DNA from: Nipponacmea schrenckii
Taxonomy: Eukaryota > Mollusca > Gastropoda > Lottiidae
Length of the DNA: 64,000 bases
Assembly (NCBI GenBank): GCA_030562195.1
Contig: JAUJPP010000005.1
Location: 17,967,106-18,031,105 of the forward strand
Reading direction: 5' to 3'
The position numbers and the translations under genes were made by a program. The notes below the pieces were generated by a model. The model did not search any database. It was not told where the DNA came from and saw only the letters and a list, made by a program, of their open reading frames with translations. Position 1 is the stretch's first letter. Every line of letters starts with the position of its first letter. Shown here in pieces: positions 19,459-31,300 of the stretch.

Positions 19459-22400
19459 TAGAGCCACACGTGGCACAGAGTGGGACTTTGCTAACGTTGC
19501 AAAATTGCAACAAACAGCCCGAAACATTTGATTTTCTGGGAGAAACTGGCCAAAGCAACGAGGTATCTGTGTGCAAAATACCTTTTTGAAAAACGTTATT
19601 TTCTACAGACGTAGAGCGCTGACCGATATAAATGAAAAATTGTAAGTTTACCCGGATGTGCCACGCCCATCTCATTTTTTTGGGCGTAAATCTAATCACA
19701 TTTGAAATGTATATTAACGGTTCAAATTTGAAGCTTGAACATCTAATAGATCACGAGATATGCACAAATACATTTCAAAAAAGCAAAATGTACTTTAATT
19801 TTAAAAGTGCAAAAATTAAATTTTCATTTTAAAAACTTTTGTTATTCATTGCTGGAAAGTGGACAAAAAGCGCCTTAAGAATCTGAAAAAAATAACCCTC
19901 TAAATTAATTAGGTCACGCTCTAGAGCAGTCCAAAGTTGTGAATTTTGCTGTTTTCGGGCAGCTATAAAACCGGAAGTGGACGTCGGAGGTCAAATGTTA
20001 AAGTATTAACTGATAAACAAGGTCAATGACATTTTACCTACTAAAGGTCAAAGTCACCAAAGGTCAAGGTCACAAGAAATAAGCTTCCAAAATTAGAAAA
20101 AAATCAACCGGTTTGCTATTGTCGAGAAATTGCAACAAACAGGCCGAATCATCTGATTTTCTTGGATGAACTGGCCAAAGCAATGAGATATCTGTGTGCA
20201 AAGTACTTTTTTAAAAAAACGCTTTTTCCTACAGACGTAATTCGCTGACCTATGAAAAGGGTAAATTCGAAATTTACCCGGATATGCCACGCCCATCTCA
20301 TTTTTTTTAGCGTGAATCCAATCACATTCAAAATGTTTATTCACGGTACAAATTTGAAGTTTGTACATCCAATAGATCACGCAATATACACATAAACATT
20401 TCAAAAAAACGTAAACACGACAAAATGTACTTGTTATATTCAAAAATCAAAAACTTCAATTTTCATTTTACAAACTTTTGTTATATATCATTGGAAAGAG
20501 GGCAAAAAACAACTTAAGAATCTGAAAAAATTAACACTCTAAATTAATTAGGTCACGCTCTAGAGCAGCCCAAAGTTGCGAATTTTGCTGTTTTCGGGCA
20601 GCTATAAAACCGGAAGTAGACGTCGGAGGTCAAAGGTCAAAGTATCAACTGATAGCCAAGGTCAATGACCTTTGACCTACTAAAGGTCACGGTCACCAAA
20701 GGTCAAGGTCACGAGAAATAATTTTTTAAAAATTGAAAAAATTCAACCGGAAGTTGCAAAAAAGCAAAATCGAAATTCAAAAATCGGTTTCCCAGTTTTT
20801 GCTACAATTTTTGTGTTCTTTCATTTGACACCAAAATCATCAAGATCGGACCAGCCATAATGTCTGAATAAAAATCGGCCACTTTCAGGAAAATCAAAAT
20901 GGCGGCGAAAGTTGCGCATGCGGCCTTGATTTTATTTTCTTCGTTTTATTGTATGGCTAATGGCTACCCAATGATACAAGTTTGAATGTCATACATTAAT
21001 AAAAACGGAAGTTATTCAACATGACGTAAAACTCCATTTTTCGCAAAAACCGGAAGTGACGCAAAACTTTTGACCTACTTTTTGAAAATAGTTTCACGGG
21101 CTTCTTATGCTCAATTTTTTTCAGATCGATCCCACTAAAAACAAAAAAGTTGCAAAAAATTGCAAAATACGGCAAAAAAAATGTGTGCTACGAATCTTTG
21201 AAAATTGAAATTTTTGAACTGCTATCTGATCAGAAGTTACTTGCAGATTACAAAAATGAAAACCCGAAGAAAATCGATCAAAAATTGCGACAGCTAGAGC
21301 CAATTTGCTCTTTTTTAGGTTTGTTGCAACGCAGCACTTCCGGTTTTGCAAAAATGTTCCATTTTATATTTATGCAACCCATCTCATTTATTTTGGCGTA
21401 AATCTAATCAAAATTGAAATGTTTATTCACGGTACAAATTTGAAGCTTGTACAGCTAATAGATCACGAGATATACACAAATACATTTCAAAAAAACAAAA
21501 TGTACTTTAATTTTAAAAGTGCAAAAATTAAATTTTCATTTTAAAAACTTTTGTTATTCGTTGCTGGAAAGTTTACAAAAAGCGCCTTTAGAATCTGAAA
21601 AAAATAACCCTCTAAATTAATTAGGTCACGCTCTAGAGCAGTCCAAAGTTGTGAATGTTGCTGTTTTCGGGCAGCTATAAAACCGGAAGTTGACGTTGGA
21701 GGTCAAATGTGAAAGTATTAAATGATAGATAAGGTCAATGACCTTTGACCTACAAAAGGTCAAGGTCACCAATGGTCAAGGTCATGAGAAATAAGCTTCC
21801 AAAATTAGTAAAAATTAACCGGTTTGCTATTGTCGAGAAATTGCAATAAACAGGCCGAATCATCTGATTTTCTGGGATGAACTGACCAAAGCAATGAGGT
21901 ATCTGTGTGCAAAGTACTTTTTACAAAAAACCGCTTTTTCCTACAGACGTATTTCCCTGACCCATGAAAAGGGTAAATTCAAAATTTACCCGGATGTGCC
22001 ACGCCCATCTCATTTTTTTTAGCGTGAATCTAATCACATTCAAAATGTATATTCACGGTACAAATTTGAAGTTTGTGCATTTAATAGATCACGAGATATA
22101 CACACATTCATTTCAAACAAACGTAAATACAGCAAATTGTACTGTTATGTTCAAAAATCAAAAACTTCAATTTTCATTTTACAAACTTTTGTTATATATC
22201 GTTGGAAAGATGACAAAAAGCGCATTAAGAATCTGGAGAAAATAGCGTTCTTAATTAATTAGGTCACGCTCTAGAGCTACCCAAAGTTGCGAATTTCGCT
22301 GTTTTCGGTCAGCTATAAAACCGGAAGTAGCCGTCGGAGGTCAAAGGTCAAAATATCAACTGATAGCCAAGGTCAATGACCTTTGACCTACTAAAGGTCA

Positions 22401-25212
22401 AGGTCATCAAAGGTCAAGGTCGCGAGAAATAAGCTTTTAAAAATTGAAAAAATTCTACCGGAAGTTGCAAAAAAGCAAAATCGAAATTCAAAAATCGGCT
22501 TCCCATAAGTTTTTCGCAATCGCATGAACTTTCCAAAAATGCAAATATCACGCAAATCGCTCTTACCGTAGAGGCCCCATTTTGAGTTTTACAAAAAAGT
22601 GACATTTCAAGATGGCGGCCAAAGTTTCACTTCCGGTCCGGATTTTTTCTTCTTCGTTTTTTTGTCTTCTAATTTAATTACGATCGACATCAGTTTTGTT
22701 GCGATACATCAATTACAGTACAAGTAGGTCAACCGGAAGTTTAAACCTATTTTACGTTGCAACTGCAAATGAAGCAAAAATTTTGACTCTGCCAATGTTT
22801 TCATATACGTGACACTTGAAGGCACCCAAATTTTCAGATCAATCTGTCTTAAAATAGCAAAGTTGCAAAAATGTGCAAAATACGGCAAAAAAATGTGTGC
22901 TATGAATTTTCGAATTTCGAAATTTTGTAACTGCTATCTTGTTGGAAATTGTTTCAAGTTTTAAAAAAAAAAATCCGAAGAAAATCGATCAAAAATTGCG
23001 ACTTCTAGAGCCACTGACCGACTTTTTAGGTTTGTTGCAACGCAGCACTTCCGGTTTTGCAAAAATGTTCCAATTTATATTTATGCAACACGTCGCCACT
23101 ACAGAAGGTCTAGAGGGGTTGAGTCAATGTTGCAACTATTGCAGAGCCACTAGTGGCACAGAGTGGGACTTTGCAAATGTCGCAAAATTGCAACAGACAG
23201 GCCGAAACATCTGATTTTCTAGGAGCATATGGCCAAAGCAACTAGGTATCCGTGTGCAAAGAATTTTTTGGAAAAACGTTATTTCCTACCGACGTAATTC
23301 GCTGACCTATATAAATGCTAAAGTAAAAGTTTACCCGGATGTGCCACGCCCATCTCATTTGTTTTTTGCGTAAATCTAATAACATTCAAAATATATATTC
23401 ACGGTACAAATTTGAAGCTTGTACATTTAAAAGACCACGAAATATGCACAAATACATTTCAAAAAGGCAAAATGTACTTTAATTTTAAAAGTGCAAAAAT
23501 TAAATTTTAATTTTAAAAACTTTTGTTATACATTGCTGGAAAGTGGACAAAAAGCCCCTTAAGAATCTGAAAATAACAAACCTCTAAATTAATTAGGTCA
23601 CGCTCTAGAGCAGTCCAAAGTTATGAATTTTCCTGTTTTCAGGCAGCTATAAAACCGGAAGTGGACGTCGGAGGTCAAATGTCAAAGTATTAAATGATAG
23701 ACACGGTCTATGACCTTTGACCTACTAAAGTTCAAGGTCACCAAGGGTCAAGGTCACGAGAAATAAGCTTCCAAAATTAGAAAAAAATATTAACTGCTTT
23801 CCTATTGTCGAAAAATTGCAACAAACAGGCCGAATTATCTGATTTTCTGGAATAAACTGGCCAAAGCAATGAGGTATCTGTGTGCAAAGTACTTTTTTAA
23901 AAAAGGCTATTTACTGCAGCCGTAATTCGCTGACCCATATAAATGGTAAATCGGAATTTTACACGGATGTGCCACGCCCATCTCATTTTTTTTATATAAA
24001 TCAAATCACATTCAAAATGAATATTCACGGTACAAATTTGAAGTTTGTACATCTAATAGATCACGAGATATACATACATACATTTCAAGCAAACGTAAAT
24101 ACGGCAAAATATACTTAAATTTTCAAAAATCAAAAACTTCAATTTTCATTTTAAAAACCTTTGTTATACATCGTTGGAAAGAGGACAAAAAGCACTTTAA
24201 GAATCTGAAAAAAATAACACTCTAAATTAATTAGGTCACGCTCTAGAGCAGTCCAATGTTGCGAATTTCGCTGTTTTTGGGCAGCTATAAAACCGGAAGT
24301 AGACGTCGGAGGTCAAAGGTCAAAGTATCGACTGATAGCCAAGGTCAATGACCTTTGACCTACTAAAGGTCAAGGTCATCAAAGGTCAAGGTCGCGAGAA
24401 ATAAGCTTTTAAAAATTGAAAAAATTCTACCGGAAGTTGCAAAAAAGCAAAATCGAAATTCAAAAATCGGCTTCCCATAAGTTTTTCGCAATCGCATGAA
24501 CTTTCCAAAAATGCAAATATCACGCAAATCGCTCTTACCGTAGAGGCCCCATTTTGAGTTTTACAAAAAAGTGACATTTCAAGATGGCGGCCAAAGTTTC
24601 ACTTCCGGTCCGGATTTTTTCTTCTTCGTTTTTTTGTCTTCTAATTTAATTACGATCGACATCAGTTTTGTTGCGATACATCAATTACAGCACAAGTAGG
24701 TCAACCGGAAGTTTAAACCCATTTTACGTTGAAACTGCAAATGAAGCAAAAATTTTGACTCTGCCAATGTTTTCACATACGTGACACTTGAAGGCACCCA
24801 AATTTTCAGATCAATCGGTCTTAAAATAGCAAAGTTGCAAAAATGTGCAAAATACGGCAAAAAAATGTGTGCTATGAATTTTCGAATTTCGAAATTTTTT
24901 AACTGCTATCTTGTTGGAAATTGTTTCAAGTTTTCAAAAATGCAAACCCGAAGAAAATCGATCAAAAATTGCGACTTCTAGAGCTACTGACCGACTTTTT
25001 AGACTTGTTGCAATGCAGCACTTCCGGTTGTGCAAAAATGTTCCATTTTATATTTATGCAACACGTCCCCACTACAGAAGGTCTAGAGAAGTTGTGAAAT
25101 TGCTGCAACTATTGCAGCCTAGGCTGTGTGCTCTGTGTAAATTTCGAAAAAAAAAAAAAAAAAGAATTGACAAACCGAAAACAAACTGGGACTTTGCGGT
25201 AGCAAAGTCCCA
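19459..25212. repeat. Large higher-order repeat (two elements, three A-B module pairs)
   Basis: A module contains AATTAATTAGGTCACGCTCT, GCTATAAAACCGGAAGT and a cluster of AGGTCA motifs. Its TATAAAACCGGAAGT core recurs near 19965, 20604, 21678, 22313, 23648 and 24284, alternately about 637 bp and 1.07-1.36 kb apart, that is, as A-B pairs. Two starts are recognisable by a palindrome and GAGTGGGACTTTGC: 19463 and 23146. The first element (19459-23143) holds A-B-A-B, the second (23144-25212) A-B. At about 21375 a tail (TTATATTTATGCAAC) is fused directly to mid-A sequence, the scar of unequal exchange. 22440-23080 and 24415-25050 are almost identical. No credible protein; the identical 63-residue minus frames at 22414 and 24386 are just repeat copies. 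Confidence 0.88.
20604..20712 (+). promoter_or_regulatory. Promoter-like motif cluster in the B module
   Basis: In order: TATAAAA beside ACCGGAAGT (ETS-type consensus) at about 20603-20617; AGGTCAAAGGTCA at 20627-20639, a perfect DR1; AGGTCAATGACCT at 20659-20671, an IR1; TGACCTTTGACCT at 20666-20678, a reverse DR1; and TCAAGGTCA at 20703-20711, an extended half-site of the FTZ-F1/ERR type. Near-copies lie at 22313-22425 and 24284-24395. Motif matches are seen; binding is not demonstrated. Confidence 0.45.
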
Positions 25213-25214
25213 CA
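25189..25214. repeat. Perfect short inverted repeat at the end of the higher-order repeat
   Basis: TGGGACTTTGC, a 4-base loop GGTA, then GCAAAGTCCCA. The arm is the same GGGACTTTGC found just inside the other end of the element (19481 and 23164), so it looks like a terminal hairpin. Confidence 0.7.
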
Positions 25215-25322
25215 ATTAAGCAATAACTCAAAAAACATTCACTGAATGAATATTGAAGTCAAGCGCAAAAACTCAAAAACATGGAAAATCGTCAAATTAA
25301 AACTTGACCACCATCTTATCTA

Positions 25323-26463
25323 CAGTGAAACCTCGTTATCTCGACATCGGTAATCTCGATGTTCAGTTTAACTCGAGGTCCTTGCGCGGTCCCCGGCAAT
25401 ATCCTTCTATAATCCCATTAAAAAAATACGTTAATCTTGAATTCAGGAAACTCGATTAACTGGATATGTCGACCTAATCTCGCGGTCCCATCAAAAACAT
25501 TATCAATTAAATCACTATGTGTATCTCGAAGTCATCATCTTACCGATAACACACGTACGTATAATCCTTTGTTATTCATTCTCTCGCAACAATCAACATA
25601 ATTAACACCAATTAAATGGCTGATTAGTATTACTCTGTAGGGCTATAAAACAAAACAATGTCTCTCAATGGTCATTTTCATCATGTGTTTAATCGAGAAA
25701 TCTAACAAAGGACCCATTACCGGGGATAGTTGGATCGTCTAATTCCCAATTGCAATTTGTTACCGTAATGCCGTTTTTTCCAATGGCGTTGTAGTACTAG
25801 AAGAAACAGAAGATTCCGACAAAGACGTCCCCCTCTCCTTTATTCGATCCAGAGTGTGTACGTCAGTTACATTAGAAGAGTATGCTGCAATTGATGATAA
25901 TTTAGCCACCACAGCAGAAATCACAGCTGACGTTATTGTGCAGGAAATCATGGACAGTAGAGTATTCAGGAACCCGAGCACGAAGAAGATGATATTCACG
26001 AAGAACGGATATCGCGGCCAACTAAATGTGATGTTATGAAGTCCCTTGAAACTCTGGACAGGTGGATTGCGATGACCGAGTGCACAGACGATCTTTCCCT
26101 ATTGTTGATACACTTAGAGAACGAATAGGCACCGAGGATTTTAAAGCTAGATTTCATGTTCAGAAAACGATTACTAGTTTTATCCAAAAAATGTAAATAA
26201 CTTGTAAGATTGAAAAACATTGTTTTATTATTAATATTAATTGTTATTGTTATATAAATTGTTAAATAATGAATAATACATGTAATATAAATAAAATTAT
26301 CATTGATACATATCGATCTCATTATATTTTCATACAAGGGAAATAACTCCACTTAATAGATTTCAAGATGGCGGCTAAATCCCATGATCGTTTGTCTCGA
26401 GGTACTGTTTATCTCGAAGTATTCTTATAGAACCACCGACTTCGAGATAACGAGGTTTTACTG
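25323..26463 (+). mobile_element. pogo/Tigger-type DNA transposon, internally deleted
   Basis: The ends CAGTGAAACCTCGTTATCTC and (reversed) CAGTAAAACCTCGTTATCTC are inverted repeats of at least 27 bp with few mismatches. Both sides are flanked by TA (25321-25322 and 26464-26465), the target duplication of Tc1/mariner-pogo elements. At 1.14 kb it is too short for a whole transposase and retains only the 3' coding end. It interrupts the dispersed repeat. Confidence 0.88.
25776..26128 (+). pseudogene. pogo/Tigger transposase C-terminal remnant
   Basis: The frame from 25776 encodes VVVLEETEDSDKDVPLS, then TSVTLEEYAAIDDNLATT and ADVIVQEIMDS, the acidic tail that follows the DDE domain in Tigger/jerky-like transposases. 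One frameshift near 25968 leads into a frame with EPEHEEDDIHEE, then KSLETLDRWIAMTE, ending at the stop 26126-26128. The catalytic DDE domain and the CENP-B-type DNA-binding domain are absent, so it cannot be active. Confidence 0.7.
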
Positions 26464-27759
26464 TATTTCAATACTCGTACCAACTTTCATTTAAATCCAT
26501 TGAAAATTGTATCTTCTATTTTGTCAACAACAAATATAGAGGCAGGGGCAATAACTCAAAAACTGTATATTGAAAAATTGTCCAAATCAAACTTGACCGC
26601 CGTCTTATCAATTCAATTGCTCATACCAAGTTTCATTAAAATCCATTGAAAATTGTAGCTTCTATTGCATCAACAATAAATTTTGACATGATGTAAATAA
26701 GTCAAGGGCAATAACTCAAAAACCGTTGATCGAAAAATCTTGACATTCGAACTTGACCGCTGTCTTATCAATTTCAATGCTCACACCAAGTTTTATTAAA
26801 ATCCATTGAAAATTGTAGCTTCTATTGTGTCTACAGCAAATATAGAGGCAGGGGCAATAACTCAAAAACTGTTTATCGAAAAATCGTCCAAATCAAACTT
26901 GACCGCCGTCTTATCAATACCGATGCTCATACCAAGTTTCATTAAAATCCATAGAAAATTAAAACTTCTATAGTGTCTACAACAAATGTTGACGGACCGA
27001 CAGACCGACGGACAGGGGCAACGACAATATATGTATATTGATGAGGGCGTATAAAAAGAGATATGGTGAGCTAAAACTTATTTAAATTAATTCATAATGA
27101 TTTTGGAAAATGATATTTAAATGTATTATTGCCTTTTGCAAGAGATAATAAATGGAATACCAAAATGCCATTGTTGTTGCGGAAAAAATTAAGGAATATG
27201 GGCATGTACGCATGCATACATACTTAACAACCACATTGTCTGGTTACGTCATGATTTATGTACCGAATTGACAGACTGGGTGATCAAAAAAAATATCAAC
27301 GACATTTGAGACTTGACGTACATACCTATGGCAGTACCCTGCTTAGGGAAATCCCGTCATAATTAGCGTATTGCAAGTTAATAAAGGACTTTTCCCAGTC
27401 ATTAGAACACCTCTACTTTCTATTGAGGGAAACCATCTTTAAATAAACGTGATTTTAGTGTTTTATTTTTTTGATTTGTCAAACTCTAAAATTAATTGTT
27501 AATTTGATTGTATTATCCAATAGATTACTGTATCTTAAAATCTGGATTTGATCTTTTGTCTCTTTTTGAAATATAAGACAGATCACATGTGATGTGAATT
27601 ATTCAGAAAATTCAGAGAATTTCAAACATATTGTTACAGTAGTATAGAAACTTTACCTTCAACAATAGATTTCTTTTGAACATTTTTGAGGTGATAATGA
27701 ACAAAATCACTAATTTTTGTCAAAATTTGGAAAGAATTGTACGAGAGAAACAGGGCGAT

Positions 27760-28170
27760 TCCAGAGGTAACAGACTGACACGTTAGAGGATTTATCAACC
27801 TACAATTTAGCCTCAAAATATCAGTTTTTTGTCATTTTTAATGAAAATTTGAAATATAACAGATAGTTTTTTCAACAATAATTTGAAACAAAAATTTGAT
27901 TCTGCATTGAAATGTCTATGAATTGTAATTTCCTAAAGGTCATGTAACAGACTGACACTTTTGCAACAATTTTGGACGGGTAAGCTGTTTAGTTTCAAGT
28001 TTCTGTGAACTTATACATTCAATGATTATGATTTGAATTAAGTTTGGTAGTAGAACTATCAAATTATTGTTTAAAAACAATTTTGTTAACAAATACTTGG
28101 TATTAAGAATTTCATTGACAGAAATGATCAAGTAACAGACTGACGAGTAATGTAACAGACTGACTGTTCT
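27760..28170. promoter_or_regulatory. Four copies of GTAACAGACTGAC (left subterminal repeats)
   Basis: GTAACAGACTGAC occurs at 27767, 27944, 28132 and 28152, all in the same orientation, between the stop of the 28525-30559 gene and the left edge of its element. With the inverted copies at 31095-31142 they look like transposase-binding subterminal repeats. Confidence 0.6.
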
Positions 28171-28524
28171 GATTTTATAATAGTTATACTGTTGAAATAA
28201 AAAGAAATTGTCCATAAATATGTTTTAATCCTATAACCAGCAATTTTAAATAACAAATAAAGGAACAATGATTTAATTCATTAAAGTAAAATGTAATAAT
28301 TATAAATGTAAATATTATTTTAAACAAGAATAATCAAATAATAAACAGTACTCCTGTCCTACCACTGCGACTGAATATAATATTATCAGCAACAAAAATT
28401 AGACTTGAGATGTAACTGACCATATTGAAATTTCATTGATATATCTTGAAAACTATTGACAATAGTTCAAATTGACAATGAGCCACAACAATTGCAAAAA
28501 ACGGCAACTAAAGTCATTATGGTG

Positions 28525-30559
28525 TTAAGTTTTATTTCTATTAGTTTTGCAAATTTCTTTATATCGTTTTGTAATTAGTTTAATGTTAGGGAATGTAAAG
28601 GGGCCATTTCCACAAATAATTAATGGACCGTAAAATATATACTTAATATCAACTGTTGCAACATCTGCTGATGTTGGCCATTTGTACTGCTCTTGAAAAT
28701 GTTCTTGCAGGAATTTCATGGTTACATTGTTTGATTTATTGTTGTGTGTTAGTACCCGTCCTATATAAAATCTATCATCGAAATACACAGCATAGTAGGA
28801 CTCAATTTCTATAACTACTTGTTTTTCGTCAGTAGGGTCAAAAAAATAATGTTCTGTCCAATTATTACAATAGGAATAGTTGGCATATGTTACATGGTTA
28901 GTGTCTAGTACTTTTATGCTATGTAGCTTTTGAGTACCTACAATGCCAATGCAACTGTCCCAACGCTTATCAAGATCAGACTTGCACTCTTCAATGATAT
29001 TAGATTCGATATAAACTAAATTAATCTTATCCTCCAAACAACTAACTACATTTACAAAATCTTTGGCATTTTGTATTTTCGTGTTGGTACTTAATACCTT
29101 CAACCATGCCTTTCGCTTTACCTCCCCACCAACTCCATCTACAGCTCCTTTCCCGTGAGATGTAGCAAAAAAATGCCATGAGACATTAAAATCTTCAAGG
29201 TATGTCAAATTGCAAAAATTGTACTTTTGTTTGAACTGACTGGCAGCTCCATCTGAGAAAAAAGTGAATGATTTCTACTTTTGTTTTGGCCTTCAATTTT
29301 GCAATCAGATTTTGAATAAACACATGAACAGAATACTTATCATGATGTAAATAATCTGTAACGTAAGCATAGGAATCAGTTATTATTTTATCATGGGAAC
29401 GATACCAGACAACAGCTGTAAATATGGTGACCTGCTTGTGAGTCCAGTGGGCAGACTGAATCTCATTTTGCTCCACACAAGCATAGTTTTCACTAAAATC
29501 TAATTGAATTACAACTTCTGTATCAAATAGATTTTGACGCTTATATTTGAAATAATCAGCTTGTTGCCTTTTAATATAGGTATGCCTGAGAAATTGGGGT
29601 AGAGAATCTTTTAACAGATTAATGCAACTTTCAACTGAATCATTTTGACTACTTTTGGTTACGTCAGTATCCCAATAATCCCAACTACAGGGCTCATGTA
29701 ACCTTTCAACGTCAAAAAGATGATCGATTCCAGTACAATTGCCGCATTCCCCAAACATACATGTTTCGGATTCTTGATCGCAAACTATCTGAGAAATGAA
29801 ATCCTTAAAATTGACATGAATTGCAGGAAATTTCTCATGTAAAGCTATTAATAGAAATCTTACATTTTCGTGTATTTTACAAATACAAACATTATGGGGG
29901 ATATTCTTTTGAAGAATTATGTGTTCGGGGCGTAAACTAGCAAATGTTGAAAATCCAACTGAATTCCCACTCTCTTGTAAATACAATTGGTGGCATTCTT
30001 TTAATGTCATCATTAAATAACGTTTCTGTATTCTTGATTTCTCTCCATCTGATCTGACTGTAACGAAATCTTTCTTTCCAGGTGCTTGCCATGACACTGA
30101 GTCAGTATTATAGAAAGATTTAATAGAATTTTCATCAATTAATTTTTTTTTAGGATTTGAACTTTTGCTGGCATTATCTGAATTAGTTTGCAACCCTATA
30201 TCTTTAATAATACATTTTAGGACTTCTCTTCGTCTTTTAATGCAAATTGGTAGAGCTAAAAGAACTTTCTTTTTTGCTTTACCAAAAGACTGTCTTGATT
30301 TAAAACTTGAATCAGGTTCCACATTTTGTTGGTCATCAGTTGAATTTTCTTCATGCACAGTTTTCTTTCTAATGCGTTCTTCTCTTTTCCATATTCTGTT
30401 TTGGATTTTTAAGCGATTTTTTTCTATAGCTGTTAGACTTTGTCTCTTTAATTTATGTCTTTCTCTGTCTTTTTCCTTTTCTATTTCATATTTACCAGTT
30501 ACTTTCAACTTTTCCCTGTACCTACGTTGTTTTTCTGCATTACTTAATTTTTGAGACAT
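28525..30559 (-). CDS. Putative DNA transposase of an unassigned family (one frameshift)
   Basis: Minus strand, ATG at 30559 (MSQKLSNAEKQRRYREKLK), stop at 28525; about 678 residues if one base in the A-run 29258-29263 is discounted. The N-terminal 110 residues are strongly basic and helical. A CICKIHENVRFLL block (about residue 227) and a Cys cluster (CMFGECGNC) could bind zinc. A probable RNase H-like core follows: VVIQLDFSENYACVEQNE, IQSAHWTHKQVTIFTAVVW, YVTDYLHHDK, then after the shift FSDGAASQFK and FFATSHGKGAVDGVGG. The aspartates in LDFSENY and FSDGAAS are where DDE enzymes place their first two acids. I recognise the motif set as recurring in uncharacterised invertebrate proteins but cannot name a superfamily. 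The flanking 13-mer repeats support a transposon role. Only one lesion breaks the frame, so it is young, or the lesion is a homopolymer sequencing error. Confidence 0.72.
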
Positions 30560-31089
30560 TGGACGTACCGGTATCCTAAAATGTGATAAAGGATGATCTC
30601 AATTTTTGTGTGTTTCATATTTCATATTATAAAAAAAACTGAAACTATCTGACCCTAATTAAAACTTATCTTTAATAAGAGTAATGACATAGATTCAGAG
30701 ATTGAGACAGAGAAAGACATAAACTAAAGTTTAAAATTCAGAAAAGGAAAAGCAAAAGAGAAGAGTGTTACAGTAAGAAACTTACTACAGTGTTATTACA
30801 AGGATTACTAAGTACACAGAAATACTGATGAAAAAGATTTTATTGAAATTATCATGATCAGTGGATCATTCAAATAAGATCGATTTGGAAAGTCAACAAG
30901 GTGTAGAAGCAAACTGCGTTAGTTTATAGTAAAGGGAAGAATAATCATACAATTAATACTTACAGAACCTTCTTGTTCTACTAAATTTTCTTAAATTGGT
31001 CTATTCAAGTTTTCCTAGGCTGATTTGAGTTTTCCCTCCAAAAATAACTTCCTGTCACATGACAAAAATTACCCACAATTCAGTGCAAA

Positions 31090-31300
31090 TGATGTGTCAG
31101 TCTGTTACTGTCAGTCTGTTACCAAATGTGTCAGTCTGTTACCGCCTATTTGAGAGTTACAAAAGTTGGGTTTAACAGTAAACTAACATTATTTGAAATC
31201 TTTATTTGTTAGAGACAGAGAAAAAATGCATCACATCAATATGAATAGAATTTGCCATAAGTAAAAATAACTTCTTTAAATGCATGGTAACAGACTGACA
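31090..31300. promoter_or_regulatory. Right subterminal repeats (three inverted, one direct)
   Basis: GTCAGTCTGTTAC, the reverse complement of the left 13-mer, stands at 31096, 31110 and 31130; a direct copy GTAACAGACTGACA is at 31287-31300. They lie 540-740 bp upstream of the gene start at 30559. The true element ends and target duplication were not recognisable to me. Confidence 0.6.

Larger units (their letters stand above)
25213..27056. mobile_element. Dispersed repetitive element, second copy, split by a pogo transposon
   Basis: Sequence 25215-25320 and 26466-27056 is built of the units AATAACTCAAAAAC, ATCGTCCAAATCAAACTTGA, ATTAAAATCCATTGAAAATT and GTAGCTTCTATTGTGTCTAC. It ends in GACGGACCGACAGACCGACG and GGGCGTATAAAA at about 26990-27056. 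This is the reverse-complement orientation of 5719-8230. No protein. Confidence 0.8.

Noticed and set aside
22414..24577. Two identical 63-residue minus-strand proteins
   Set aside because: Identity comes from the recent duplication of the higher-order repeat; no motif, no start context, not conserved in the older modules.
28525..29208. Two separate genes at 28525-29208 and 29195-30559
   Set aside because: Motifs are continuous across a single homopolymer shift, so they are one gene.
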